Source of the DNA: Streptomyces sp. NBC_00285
GTDB lineage: Bacteria > Actinomycetota > Actinomycetes > Streptomycetales > Streptomycetaceae
DNA: 64,000 bases
Direction of reading: 5' to 3'
NCBI RefSeq assembly: GCF_036174265.1
Contig: NZ_CP108055.1
Span: 6,882,001 to 6,946,000, forward strand
The notes beneath the pieces were generated by a model. It saw nothing but the letters and a program-made list of their open reading frames with translations, ran no database searches and was not told the DNA's origin. Made by a program: the position numbers and the translations under genes. This document shows positions 42,440 to 51,097 of this stretch, one piece after another (within the stretch, counting starts at the first letter, position 1; the number at the start of each line of letters is the position of its first letter).

Positions 42440-44457
42440 TGGGGGTCCTGGGGGAGCTGGGGGACCTGGCCGACGGCGTCAAGCAGGGCGTCTCCGACGG
42501 TGTCAACGCGACCGCGGGCGTGGTGGGCGACAGCCTGGACGGGGTCGGGCTGAAGTCCGCAGGGGAAAAGGTCCGCGACGGCGCCGAGTACCTGACCGGC
42601 GCGGTCGGCGCCGTGGTGCCCGAAAGGGAGTTGGGCGAGACCGACGAGCCGGGCGAGCTGATCCACGGCTCGACCGGGGACATCGAGGAGGCCGTCCGGC
42701 ATCTGAAGGCCTTCGCCGCCGCGTTCGAGAGCACCGGGCAGGCACTGAGGAAGCTCGACCCGGGCCACTGGACCGGCACCGCCGCCGAGTCCTTCCGGGA
42801 GACCTTCACCACTCACCCCAAGAAGTGGCTCACCGCGGCCGACGCCTGTACGGCCGCGGCGCAGGCGCTGGCGTCGTACGCCGACACGGTTTCCTGGGCG
42901 CGCGGGCAGGCGGGCGAGGCGATCGAGAAGTGGCGGGCCGCGGAGGCGAAGAGCAACGCGGCCCGACAGAAGTACGACCAACAGTTCTGGGACTACCAGT
43001 CCGCCCTGACCGTCGGCTCCCTGTCGGACTCCGGCACCGGAACCCCCACCGACCCGGGGAACTTCGTGGACCCGGGGGAGGCCGGCCGCGAGGCGGCCCG
43101 GGAGACCCTCAGGCACGCCCGCCACGTGCGCGACTCCGCCGCCGAGACCGCCATGACCAAGGTGACCGGCGCCTTCGAGGCGGCCCCGGCCGAACCCGGC
43201 GCCTGGGCCAGGTTCAAGGCGGACCTGAGGGACGCCCCCATGGCCGTCAACATGGAACTGGAGCACTTCGCGGGCGGTTTCCTCAAGGGCGGGATCGGGC
43301 TGACCCGCATGATGCGGACGGTCAACCCGCTCGACCCGCACAACCTCACCCACCCCGCGCAGTACCTGCGGAACGTCTCCATCACCGGCATGGGGCTGCT
43401 CACCTCGGCCAACCACCCGGTGCGCACCGCCAAGTCGATGGTCGGGTCCGGCTGGTCCACCGACCCGTCCGAGGCGTTCGGCACCACCGTCTTCGACGTC
43501 GGCCTCGACCTGCTCACCGGCGGAGCGGGCGCGGGTGCGGGCGCAGCCCGCCGCACGTTCACCGCGGGCGTGAAGGACGCCATGGAGACGGGGGTGGAGC
43601 GGGGCGCCCGGGAGGGGATGGGGACGACAGCCGCGGGCGCGGGGGAAGCGGCCACCAAGAACGTGGCCAGGGACATCGCCAAGGAGGGTCTGCCGGACGG
43701 CTGGACCTTCAAGCAGGGCCAGGAGGCCGCCGACGTCACGGCGGACGCCGCCAAGGACGTCGTCCGGGACAAGTGGGGCAATCCCGCCGACTCCGCGGGC
43801 GGTTCACCGGCTGTAGAGGCCGGCACCGAAGGCGCTTCCCCGAGCCCGAACAACCTCCCGGACTCCGCCAGGCACCAATCGGCGATGGCCGGGATCTCCG
43901 AAGGCGCGGTCACGTTCAGAAGCAGTGAGGGCGCGATGCAGTACGGCGCCAAGCAATGGAATGACTATGCGGAAGGCCTGCCGAACGACGTGAAGGAGTC
44001 GGTGAAGAGCTACACGGAGACCGGACATCTGCGAGTCAACGGGTTCCTGCGAGGCGAGGAGTACTACGACACCGCGGAGGTACACCAGCAGATCGAGCAT
44101 CTCGACAAGGCGCTCGCCGGGAATCCGTTGCCTGAGGACGTCGTCGTCGACCGCAGCACGAACCTGGAACACTTCGCCGAGAAGATGAATGTCGACGACC
44201 CGACGAAGATGGTCGGCAGGAACTTCACGGATGACGGATACATGTCCACCTCGCTGGGCGGGGCCGTATCCGAGTCCAGGGCCGCCGTCCTCCATCTGCG
44301 AGTGCCCGCGGAAACCCCGGGCCTGTGGGTGGAGAAGGTGGGCGCCTACGGTGCCGGCGAGCGTGAGCTGCTGCTCGGCCGCGGCAGCGAATACACGATC
44401 ACCGAGGCGTTCAAGGACGCCAACGGGAAGTGGCAGATCTACGGAGAGATTCACTGA
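42439..44457 (+). CDS. Polymorphic toxin with C-terminal ADP-ribosyltransferase domain
   Basis: In the 672-residue protein, the N-terminal part has an ESX-like helical segment with LDPGHWTGTAAESFRETF. A central Ala/Gly-rich region with hydrophobic stretches follows (FDVGLDLLTGGAGAGAGA). Residues about 500-672 match the ADP-ribosylating exotoxin fold. The three signatures of arginine-specific enzymes are present: Arg572 in VVVDRSTN, Ser603-Thr-Ser605 in GYMSTSLGG and Glu641-x-Glu643 in GERELLLG. The toxin would transfer ADP-ribose from NAD to a target protein in a rival cell. It ends in TGATGA overlapping the likely immunity gene. Confidence 0.85.
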   Translation: MGVLGELGDLADGVKQGVSDGVNATAGVVGDSLDGVGLKSAGEKVRDGAEYLTGAVGAVVPERELGETDEPGELIHGSTGDIEEAVRHLKAFAAAFESTGQALRKLDPGHWTGTAAESFRETFTTHPKKWLTAADACTAAAQALASYADTVSWARGQAGEAIEKWRAAEAKSNAARQKYDQQFWDYQSALTVGSLSDSGTGTPTDPGNFVDPGEAGREAARETLRHARHVRDSAAETAMTKVTGAFEAAPAEPGAWARFKADLRDAPMAVNMELEHFAGGFLKGGIGLTRMMRTVNPLDPHNLTHPAQYLRNVSITGMGLLTSANHPVRTAKSMVGSGWSTDPSEAFGTTVFDVGLDLLTGGAGAGAGAARRTFTAGVKDAMETGVERGAREGMGTTAAGAGEAATKNVARDIAKEGLPDGWTFKQGQEAADVTADAAKDVVRDKWGNPADSAGGSPAVEAGTEGASPSPNNLPDSARHQSAMAGISEGAVTFRSSEGAMQYGAKQWNDYAEGLPNDVKESVKSYTETGHLRVNGFLRGEEYYDTAEVHQQIEHLDKALAGNPLPEDVVVDRSTNLEHFAEKMNVDDPTKMVGRNFTDDGYMSTSLGGAVSESRAAVLHLRVPAETPGLWVEKVGAYGAGERELLLGRGSEYTITEAFKDANGKWQIYGEIH

Positions 44458-45503
44458 TGAGCGAGCAGCACCGGCCGGACGAACACTTCGGGGAGAGGCC
44501 GTCCTCTGCGATGTCGCAGGATCTGCGCGTACGGCTGACAGGCGGGGTGGAGGACTATCCACACCACGCCGACGGTCCCGTGCAGTACGTCGTGGTGGCC
44601 TACATGGCGGGGATTCTGCTGGCTGTGTACGCATCGGATGCGGAAGGTGCACTTGGCTACGTCGTGCGCCCGGAGCTGGGGCCCGATGCCAGTAACTCCA
44701 CTGGCTTCTGGATCGACCGTATGCGGGCCGCGTGGGTGCTGAAGACGCCTCCCACCGAGGCGTTGGCCGACATGGTGGCGCTGGCGCAGCGGGAGGGGCT
44801 TCCGTTCCAGGCGTGGGTGGTGCCCGGGCCGTGGCGGGAGGCCCCCAGCCTGGCGGCCCTCAAAGAAGAGATCGTCGGCGACGGCAAGTGGGACCGGAGC
44901 CCGCGCAATCTCAGGCTGAACGTGTATCCGGTGTTCCCCTTCCGCGGTCCGAAGATGCTCGCCCCCGAGGTGACCGAGGTCATGCGGTATGTCGCCGAGC
45001 GTCAGCCCGGCAAGGTGATCTTCGCCATCGATCCGGCATACGACCCGCACGGCGAGGTCCCGGAAGAGAGGATGCTCGGCGGCTGGGCCATCGACGAGAA
45101 CGGCGAGATCGGCGAGTTCCGTTTCAACCCCACCTATGAGCCCACCCTCACCGCGCTGCGGTACCGTCCGCCGGAGAACGAGGTGGAGCGTACGCTCCAA
45201 GCTCTGAGCTCACGCCGCGGCACCCCCGAGGCACTCCTGGACGCCTTCCGTGAGGGCACGTTGCTGGTCTCCGTAGACGAGGACGGGGGGCAACTCCGCT
45301 TCCGTCAGGGCGACGACGGTGAGCGCTTCCTGGACGTCTACACCGGCACCCAGTACGTCCCGGACGATGGTCGACAGGTACGGCCGATGAACGGGGGCGA
45401 ACTCGCCAAGGGCTTGTTCGGCTGCAACGTTGCGATCAACCTTGGCAGCCGCCCCAGTATCTGGATCCCGTCGTCCGACCTCGCCGTCAGCGCGTTCGGA
45501 TAG
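44457..45503 (+). CDS. Probable immunity protein with C-terminal SseB-like domain
   Basis: The 348-residue protein starts within the toxin stop codon. The N-terminal half contains YVVVAYMAGILLAVYASDAEGALGYVVRPE and a repeat-like FQAWVVPGPWREAPSLAALKEEI, probably an SseB-related sheet. The C-terminal half (EVERTLQALSSRRGTPEALLDAFREGTLLVSVDEDG to NLGSRPSIWIPSSDLAV) resembles an SseB domain. It has no signal peptide and is cytoplasmic, where it would block the transferase before export. That role follows from position and coupling, not from a known immunity family. Confidence 0.7.
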   Translation: MSEQHRPDEHFGERPSSAMSQDLRVRLTGGVEDYPHHADGPVQYVVVAYMAGILLAVYASDAEGALGYVVRPELGPDASNSTGFWIDRMRAAWVLKTPPTEALADMVALAQREGLPFQAWVVPGPWREAPSLAALKEEIVGDGKWDRSPRNLRLNVYPVFPFRGPKMLAPEVTEVMRYVAERQPGKVIFAIDPAYDPHGEVPEERMLGGWAIDENGEIGEFRFNPTYEPTLTALRYRPPENEVERTLQALSSRRGTPEALLDAFREGTLLVSVDEDGGQLRFRQGDDGERFLDVYTGTQYVPDDGRQVRPMNGGELAKGLFGCNVAINLGSRPSIWIPSSDLAVSAFG

Positions 45504-45793
45504 AGGCGGGCGTACGACGGTTCGGAGCCGAGCCGGCCTTCCCGCCGGGCGGGCTCGGGTACGTCTCCCGCCTGGGCCGCCTGGGAAGCCCGGGCGTCGA
45601 CGTCCCCTCGCAGCCGCCCCGGCCGGACGGTCCGCTCCGGCCACACGGTCCGGGGCCACACGGTCCGCCCCAGCCGCACGGTCCGTACGGCGACTCCGGC
45701 ACGCCCCGGCGGCGGGCCCCGTGCTCCAGGCCCGCCGCCGCGGTCGATCGTGTTCTGCCCTGCTCGTGTTCGACTCGTCCGAACCGCCGGATC

Positions 45794-47974
45794 TCAGGTC
45801 CGGTGGACCCACACCCCCGCGTCGCCGAAGCCGAGAACGTCGGCGCGGTTGTCGCCGGTGATGTTGGCGACGAAGCGTGGGTGCTGGTCCACGCGCCAAC
45901 CCCCGGCGTCGTAGCCGAAGTTGGCGATCACCCTGCCCGGTGCGTCGAACTGCCCCCCGCCGAGCGAGCGGGAGACCCAGACGCCGGCGTCGCCGCACCC
46001 AACGACGTCCGCGCGACCGTCGCCCGTGGTGTCGGCGAGGAACCGCGGGTGCTTCTCGACGCGCCAACCCCCGGCGTTGTAGCCGAAGTTGTTGATGACG
46101 AGGGCCATCGGCTGGAAGGTGCCGTCGCCGTTGGACACCGCCACCCAGGTGCCCGCGTCGCCGAAGCCGACGATGTCGGCCTTGCCGTCGCCCGTGGTGT
46201 CGGCGAGGAACCGCGGGTGCTTCTCGACGCGCCAACCTCCGGCGTTGTAGCCGAAGTTGTTGATGGCCAGGTTCATGGGCTGGAAGGTGCCGTCGCCGTT
46301 GGAGAGGGCGATCCAGACGCCGTCGTTGCCGAAGCCGATGATGTCGGCCTTGCCGTCGCCGGTGATGTCGGCGAGGAACCGTGGGTGCTGCTCCACTCGC
46401 CAACCTCCGGCGTTGTAGCCGAAGTTGTTGATGGCGAGCTTCATGGGCTGGAAGGTGCCGTCGCCGTTGGACACCGCCACCCAGGCGCCCGCGTCGCCGA
46501 AGCCGACGATGTCGGCCTTGCCGTCGCCGGTGATGTCGGCGAGGAACCGCGGGTGTTTCTCGACGCGCCAACCCCCGGCGTTGTAGCCGAAGTTGTTGAT
46601 GGCGAGCTTCATGGGCTGGAAGGTGCTGTCACCGTTGGACACCGCCACCCAGGCGCCCGCGTCGCCGAAGCCGACGATGTCCGCCTTGCCGTCGCCGGTG
46701 ATGTCCGCGAGGAAGCGGGGGTGTTTCTCGACGCGCCAACCCCCGGCCACGTAACCGAAGTTGTTCACGCTCAGCCGTGGCGTCTCGAATTGGCCGTCGG
46801 AGTGGCCCGGCGACACCCAGACGCCCGCGTCGCCGAAGCCGACGATGTCGAGCCGCTTGTCCCCGGTGATGTCGGCGAGGAACCGCGGGTGCTTGTCCAC
46901 CCGCCAGCCACCGGCCACGTAACCGTAGTTGCGGACCAGGAGCTGAGGCGCCCACCCCAGGTGCGCCGGGGTGAACTCACAGACCTCGAACGTGTTGCCC
47001 TTCATCAGGCAGGGGACTCCGCCGCCTCCTGCGCAGTTCTCGCAGTTGCCGTTGGCCAGACCGAACCGGCCCCAGGAACCGCCGCAGTCGCACTTGCTGG
47101 TGGCGTACTCGTCCGGGCAGCCGAAGATGTGCCCCGTCTCGTGGGCGAAGACCCGGTCGATGTTGTCCGGTCCCCACCCGTCGTTGGCGTACTGCATCAC
47201 CAGCCTGGGGCCGCCGATGCTCGCGTACGCGAAGTGGCTCAGCGGGTACTTGGTGAAGAACCCGCAGTAGGTCCAGCGGGTGCCGAAGCGACCGCGCAGG
47301 TCCTCGACGTACGCGCCCACCCCGGCGAAGTCCGCGCTGTAGCCGATCGCGGCCATCGCCGGGTTGCGCCACAGCGCCTCCAGGTCGCCGGCGTTCGGGT
47401 CCGCGGGGACCGTCACTGCCACGTCCTGGATGTCGTAGGAGAAGCTGATTCCGGCGAGGGGGTTGGTCGTCGCGTAGAAGCTCAGCCCGTTCTGCACCTC
47501 GGCGACGACCTTGAGGATCTCGTCGTTGGAGAACTGCAGGTCGGGGGTCGGCCCCTGCACGATGACGATGCCGACCGCGACCGTCCCCTCCAGGTAGGAA
47601 CTGGTGGGAGCGGGCGCGGTGGCGTCCGCCGCCCCGGCCGAGAAGGTGGGCGTGGGCGTGGGCACGATCGTGGTGCAGTCGGGCATGTCCCAGACCTCGG
47701 CGTGGCGCGGCCGGCGGCGCTTCGCCGCCCGGTAGCCGGCCGACTCGCGCAGACGCAGTGCGCCGAGTCCCAGCCGCTCCACCTCGGTGAGTCCGTCCGT
47801 GTCACCCGGCTCCGGGGCGGGAGGAGCAGCTGCGCCGGCCGGAGAGGTGACGACACTGACCCGGCCGTACCGGTGGATCGTGTGCCCCAGGCCGGGCCAG
47901 GCCGGGGCGGCGCCGCGCTGGTTCGCGTCCGTTCCGAGCACCGCACGTTCGGTGACGCTGATGTCGCCGGCCAT
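45794..47974 (-). CDS. Metalloprotease-like protein with seven FG-GAP/VCBS-type repeats
   Basis: The 726-residue protein has no signal peptide and starts MAGDISVTERAVLGTD. The middle part has a zinc-protease motif HETGHIFGCPDEY (His278, Glu279, His282, Asp288), an HExxHxxGxxD pattern like snapalysin. It is followed by a cysteine-rich loop (CDCGGSWGRFGLANGNCENCAGGGGVPCLM). From residue 348 to the end run seven 56-residue repeats beginning FGY-AGGWRV and containing DITGDGKADIVGFGDAGAWV, which should form a beta-propeller with calcium-type loops. It sits one base after a small gene on the same strand. Export route and substrate are unknown. Confidence 0.8.
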   Translation of the reverse strand: MAGDISVTERAVLGTDANQRGAAPAWPGLGHTIHRYGRVSVVTSPAGAAAPPAPEPGDTDGLTEVERLGLGALRLRESAGYRAAKRRRPRHAEVWDMPDCTTIVPTPTPTFSAGAADATAPAPTSSYLEGTVAVGIVIVQGPTPDLQFSNDEILKVVAEVQNGLSFYATTNPLAGISFSYDIQDVAVTVPADPNAGDLEALWRNPAMAAIGYSADFAGVGAYVEDLRGRFGTRWTYCGFFTKYPLSHFAYASIGGPRLVMQYANDGWGPDNIDRVFAHETGHIFGCPDEYATSKCDCGGSWGRFGLANGNCENCAGGGGVPCLMKGNTFEVCEFTPAHLGWAPQLLVRNYGYVAGGWRVDKHPRFLADITGDKRLDIVGFGDAGVWVSPGHSDGQFETPRLSVNNFGYVAGGWRVEKHPRFLADITGDGKADIVGFGDAGAWVAVSNGDSTFQPMKLAINNFGYNAGGWRVEKHPRFLADITGDGKADIVGFGDAGAWVAVSNGDGTFQPMKLAINNFGYNAGGWRVEQHPRFLADITGDGKADIIGFGNDGVWIALSNGDGTFQPMNLAINNFGYNAGGWRVEKHPRFLADTTGDGKADIVGFGDAGTWVAVSNGDGTFQPMALVINNFGYNAGGWRVEKHPRFLADTTGDGRADVVGCGDAGVWVSRSLGGGQFDAPGRVIANFGYDAGGWRVDQHPRFVANITGDNRADVLGFGDAGVWVHRT
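45797..46933 (-). repeat. Seven tandem 168-bp repeats
   Basis: Six full 168-base units and one shorter terminal unit encode the C-terminal blades of the metalloprotease-like protein. The four central units are nearly identical in DNA as well as protein, including synonymous positions (for example the GTCGCCGGTGATGTC stretch). The outer units are more diverged. This pattern points to recent duplication or gene conversion in the middle of the array. Confidence 0.85.
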
Positions 47975-47975
47975 C

Positions 47976-48350
47976 TCACACTCCGTTGGGGTTCAGGTCG
48001 GGCGGCCGGAAGTCCGGGTCGCCCCAGTTCCTGCCTTCGCCCAGCCTTGATGACTTCCTTGAGGGCCCTGACTTCCAGGCCTCGATGAACAGGAGCGCGT
48101 GCTCGTCGACTTGTCGTACGACGGCCTCGTCGCCCATGCTCGTGATCTCTCCGTGCGGTGAACGGGCGAGGGCCAGACGGCCGTCGCCGGACAGTTCCCG
48201 AAGGTGTTCCGCCAGGTGTTCCGCCGGTTCGTCCGCGCTCACGCGGAAGACCGTGATCCAGGGAGGAACACGGGCCACCACCGGCCAGCGCCCTTCCAGC
48301 GCGCCACCTCCGCGGGACTCACCCACGACGAGGATCTCCGTGCCGTCCAT
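47976..48350 (-). CDS. Small protein upstream of the metalloprotease-like gene
   Basis: The 124-residue cytoplasmic protein reads EILVVGESRGGGALEGRWPVVARVPPWITVFRVSADEPAEHLAEHLRELSGDGRLALARSPHGEITSMGDEAVVRQVDEHALLFIEAW. It looks like an alpha/beta domain of unknown family. GGGGGCCGCC precedes the ATG. Its stop is separated from the next ATG by one base, so it is translationally coupled to the protease-like protein and may be its chaperone or inhibitor. Confidence 0.65.
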   Translation of the reverse strand: MDGTEILVVGESRGGGALEGRWPVVARVPPWITVFRVSADEPAEHLAEHLRELSGDGRLALARSPHGEITSMGDEAVVRQVDEHALLFIEAWKSGPSRKSSRLGEGRNWGDPDFRPPDLNPNGV

Positions 48351-48608
48351 GGCGGCCCCCGCTGCCCTGAGCGTCTATGGATGAGGTGCGTCCCGCTCAG
48401 GGGGCAAACTCAACTCCCGGCACGGGGGACCGTCAACACGAAATCCGGCCAGATGCCCAAAGATGTACCGAACTATCAGGAAGAGTCAGATTTATCGGAA
48501 GCCTCCCGCGACCACACCGGCCGACGGACCACACCGGCCGGCCGCCCCACCGACCCGCCGGTCCACCGACTCACCGACCGATCCAGCCACCGCCGACGTC
48601 CCGGTCGG

Positions 48609-48983
48609 CTACCCGACGGCCGGGTCCCTGTGCACCTCGACCCGCACCCCCACCCGCATCCCCCACCCCTCCATCGCCCCCGCCTCCGCCTCCAGCACAT
48701 GCCGTGACCGCAGCCGCGGCAGTCCCAGCCGCCCCGGCCTCATCGTGCGTACGGCGATGACGCGGAGCCGGCGGTCGAGGTAGGCGACGTCGATGGGGAA
48801 CCGCATACGGAAGGTGTGCACGCTGCCCGCGGGGGAGAGCAGCAGGGCCCCGTCGACGGCGTCCCGTCCCAGCAGTCCCTTTGTCCGGGCCCGGTAGGAG
48901 GTCGCGATCTCCAGCGGTACGGCGAGTTTCTCCCGCTCCCCGTGCACGATCAGCTTCCCCCGGCCGTCCTGCCAGCGCCCCAT
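48609..48983 (-). CDS. DUF192 family protein
   Basis: The protein has 124 residues from the ATG at 48983, which has a GAGGAGGTGG site about seven bases upstream. LIVHGEREKLAVPLEIATSYRARTKGLLGRDAVDGALLLSPAGSVHTFRMRFPIDVAYLDRRLRVIAVRTMRPGRLG and a late VLEAEAGAMEGWGMRVG are the DUF192 (YMF-like) signature. The function of the family is unknown. The frame continues upstream without a start that fits better. It is monocistronic. Confidence 0.85.
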   Translation of the reverse strand: MGRWQDGRGKLIVHGEREKLAVPLEIATSYRARTKGLLGRDAVDGALLLSPAGSVHTFRMRFPIDVAYLDRRLRVIAVRTMRPGRLGLPRLRSRHVLEAEAGAMEGWGMRVGVRVEVHRDPAVG

Positions 48984-49083
48984 CCCGGAGCCACCTCCTC
49001 GTCCTGGTGTGCCCACGCCGTCCGCGCCACTTCCCCGTAGCGTGGGAGTCGATCCTCTCTCTCCTGCACAGGTCAGGTGCCCG

Positions 49084-49366
49084 ATGCGGGAAATCGGCCT
49101 GATGATGTCCCTCTCGCTCGACGGCTGCGTCGAGGGCCCTGACCGTGACACCGGCACGGCGTCCGCATGTTCATGGTCACCCAGGCCGCCGTGGCCGTAC
49201 CGCAGCAGCACGACCCCGCCGTGGAGCAGCGCGCCCATCTCCGGCCGGGGCGACGAGAAGCTGGAGTACCTCGTCCGAGCCGGAGAGGTGGCGGAGTGGG
49301 CCGGTGCCTCGGTGGGCCGGAAAAAATGGGCGGCGCCCACCCGGACCCTCCTGTCACGATCAGTCC
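49084..49366 (+). pseudogene. Fragment of a dihydrofolate-reductase-like gene
   Basis: From the ATG at 49084 the translation reads MREIGLMMSLSLDGCVEGPDRD, which matches the first strand and loop of RibD-C/DHFR-like proteins (compare the intact gene at 29706). Sequence similarity then stops. A second frame contains LEYLVRAGEVAEWAGASVGRKKW, possibly further debris. No stop-free frame covers a full-length protein. I interpret it as a truncated, decayed copy. Confidence 0.4.
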
Positions 49367-50155
49367 ATGACTTCCGGGAACCCTCACACGTTCGAGGACC
49401 TCGTCGCCGAGGGTGCCGCCGTCCCCACCGCGGGATGGGACTTCTCGTGGTTCGAGGGGCGGGCCACCGAGGCGCGGCCCTCCTGGGGGTACGCCCGTTC
49501 GCTGGCCGGACATCTGGCAGGGGCCGCCGCCTCGCTCGACATCCAGACCGGCGGCGGTGAGGTGATGGCCTTCGCCCTCGACCAGGGGGTGAAGGCCCCC
49601 GTGCTCGCCGCGGCGACCGAGGGCTGGCCGCCGAACGCGGCCAAGGCCACCGCACTGCTGCGCCCGCGCGGCATCGTGGTCGTCGCCGTCCCGGAGGACG
49701 CGCCGCTGCCCTTCGCCGACGGCACCTTCGACCTGGTCAGCAGCCGGCACCCGGTCAACCCCCAGTGGGCGGAGATCGCCCGCGTGCTCCAGCCCGGCGG
49801 TACGTACTTCGCCCAGCATGTGGGCCCGCGCAGTGTCTTCGAGCTCGTCGAGTACTTCCTCGGTCCGCTGCCGCAGTCGCAGAGCTCGGACCGTCACCCC
49901 GATCACGAACGCGCCTGTGCCGAGGCCGCCGGACTGGAGATCGTCGACCTGCGCGCCGAGCGGCTGCGGATGGAGTTCCACGACATCGCCGCCGTCGTCC
50001 ACTTCCTGCGCAAGGTGGTGTGGATGGTCCCCGGGTTCACCGTGGAGGAGTACGCGCCCCGACTCCGGGCCCTGCACGAGCGGATCGAGTCCGAGGGGCC
50101 CTTCGTCGCCCACAGCAGCCGTCATCTCGTCGAGGCCCGCCGGCCGAACTGCTGA
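49367..50155 (+). CDS. Class I SAM-dependent methyltransferase
   Basis: The 262-residue protein has the Rossmann core in diverged form: LDIQTGGGEVMAF (motif I), LLRPRGIVVVAVPEDAPLPFADGTFDLVSSRHPVN (motifs II-III with the acidic DLVSSRH), RVLQPGGTYFAQHVGP and GLEIVDLRAERLRMEFHDIAAVVHFLRKVVW. The substrate is unknown. No ribosome site is visible before the ATG at 49367, and a weak -10-like CACGAT lies six bases upstream, so translation may be leaderless. It stands alone between the DHFR remnant and a long intergenic region. Confidence 0.85.
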   Translation: MTSGNPHTFEDLVAEGAAVPTAGWDFSWFEGRATEARPSWGYARSLAGHLAGAAASLDIQTGGGEVMAFALDQGVKAPVLAAATEGWPPNAAKATALLRPRGIVVVAVPEDAPLPFADGTFDLVSSRHPVNPQWAEIARVLQPGGTYFAQHVGPRSVFELVEYFLGPLPQSQSSDRHPDHERACAEAAGLEIVDLRAERLRMEFHDIAAVVHFLRKVVWMVPGFTVEEYAPRLRALHERIESEGPFVAHSSRHLVEARRPNC

Positions 50156-50453
50156 GCTTCACGGGTGGGGTCGGCCGGAACCTTTCCGATCGTCAACTCC
50201 GCTTCGGTTCGCGGCACTTCGAACCGCCTGCTCGACAGGGGCGGTGGCGGGGCCATGCCTGTTCTCGCGTGGGTCCCGTCTCCACGGCCAGCGCGGTCAT
50301 AAATAGTCGCAAATCGGTCAACGGGTGCATCGCAGGTCGATCTGCCCCACATATCCATGGTCTTCACGGGGTGTCCACATCGTTATCCCAGGCACCTCGC
50401 CTCCCGGCCGCGACTGACGTAAATTCAAGACGAGGTGATTCGCGTCAGCAAAG

Positions 50454-50474
50454 CTGCGCGGTGGCACCGCGCAG
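50454..50474 (+). other. Near-perfect hairpin in the long intergenic region
   Basis: CTGCGCGGTG and CACCGCGCAG are exact complements separated by a single G, so a very stable stem with a small loop can form. A partial copy of the left arm (CTGCGCGGTG) recurs at 50484-50493 around the start of the micro-ORF, offering an alternative pairing that could hide or expose its ribosome site. Confidence 0.5.
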
Positions 50475-50490
50475 AGGAGGGGGCTGCGCG

Positions 50491-50592
50491 GTGCCGCGCC
50501 CACTTCCCGGCGTCAAAGAAACGTTCCGACCCGGAGTCACCCGCGCGGGCGATGCCCTACGCCTCCATGATGCCGCCGTGATTCGGCCATGA
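50491..50592 (+). CDS. Possible 33-residue peptide
   Basis: A GTG at 50491 is preceded by AGGAGGGGG at a good distance and opens a frame reading MPRPLPGVKETFRPGVTRAGD, then ALRLHDAAVIRP, stop. The peptide is basic and contains no hydrophobic helix. It could be a leader peptide or a small regulator, or simply a chance frame. Evidence is limited to the ribosome site and the hairpin just before it. Confidence 0.3.
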   Translation: MPRPLPGVKETFRPGVTRAGDALRLHDAAVIRP

Positions 50593-50713
50593 AACCCCCA
50601 TGAACAGGCCCTCAAGCGGCCACCGGGCCGTCGCCGGGCAACTCCGGAGAGTAGTTGTGGCACGCCGATGCGCGCAGCATCACTTACGAAGGGTTATGGT
50701 GGAAACCCCCCCT

Positions 50714-50754
50714 CGGGCCGGTCCGTCTCCCCCCCACGGACCGGCCCGTTTTTT
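50714..50754 (+). terminator. Intrinsic terminator with T-run
   Basis: CGGGCCGGTCCGT (50714-50726) pairs perfectly with ACGGACCGGCCCG (50736-50748), 13 base pairs around a C-rich nine-base loop, followed directly by six T. Such a textbook rho-independent terminator is uncommon in Streptomyces and implies an abundant transcript ending here. Confidence 0.85.
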
Positions 50755-50909
50755 GTGCGCGGAACAGCGTGCGCCACTATGTCCAGGACCACGGCCACGG
50801 CCGCGCCCACCGCTCCGCCACGACCGCGCGCATGACTGTGCGCATGACAGAGGTGGCCGGGGTACTCGCTCCAGGGGCCGGCGTCCACCGAGGACTTCGG
50901 TGCCTGTTC

Positions 50910-50992
50910 GAGGGGCGCGGACCCGGTTCGGCACCCGGCGCCACAGGGCGGGCGCGACCAGTCGTCGACGTCCCGCAGCCGTCCAGGAACGA
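50910..50992. repeat. Diverged intergenic repeat, copy 3
   Basis: The order of blocks GAGGGGCGCGG, CGGCACCCGGCGCC, GGGCGCGACCAG and CCCGCAGCCGTCC follows that of the element at 11769-11846, with substitutions and a changed middle. It lies between the terminator and the prenyltransferase gene. Confidence 0.35.
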
Positions 50993-51097
50993 GCGGGGCT
51001 CCCACAGTTGAACAAGACAGGCCCCCACCGTCGGCGCCCGGAACCCCCGGTACGCTCTAGCCGCGGGGACCGCCATCTCAAAGGGGCTGACTTTCAC

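Larger units (their letters stand above)
50156..51097. other. Long intergenic region before the prenyltransferase gene
   Basis: These 940 bases carry no protein gene with normal codon bias on either strand. They contain an AT-richer promoter-like area (50295-50430), a perfect hairpin (50454-50474), a 33-codon ORF with a strong ribosome site (50491-50592), an intrinsic terminator (50714-50754) and a diverged interspersed repeat (50910-50992). A non-coding RNA ending at the terminator is plausible. Confidence 0.5.

Noticed and set aside
45803..48088. A 761-codon plus-strand frame with repeats
   Set aside because: Its repeats are the antisense image of the 168-bp array of the metalloprotease-like gene. 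The minus strand carries the HExxH motif and proper codon bias.
50600..51097. An N-terminal extension of the prenyltransferase up to 50600
   Set aside because: The extra 166 codons cross the intrinsic terminator and have no domain. The GTG at 51098 with its ribosome site matches the family length.
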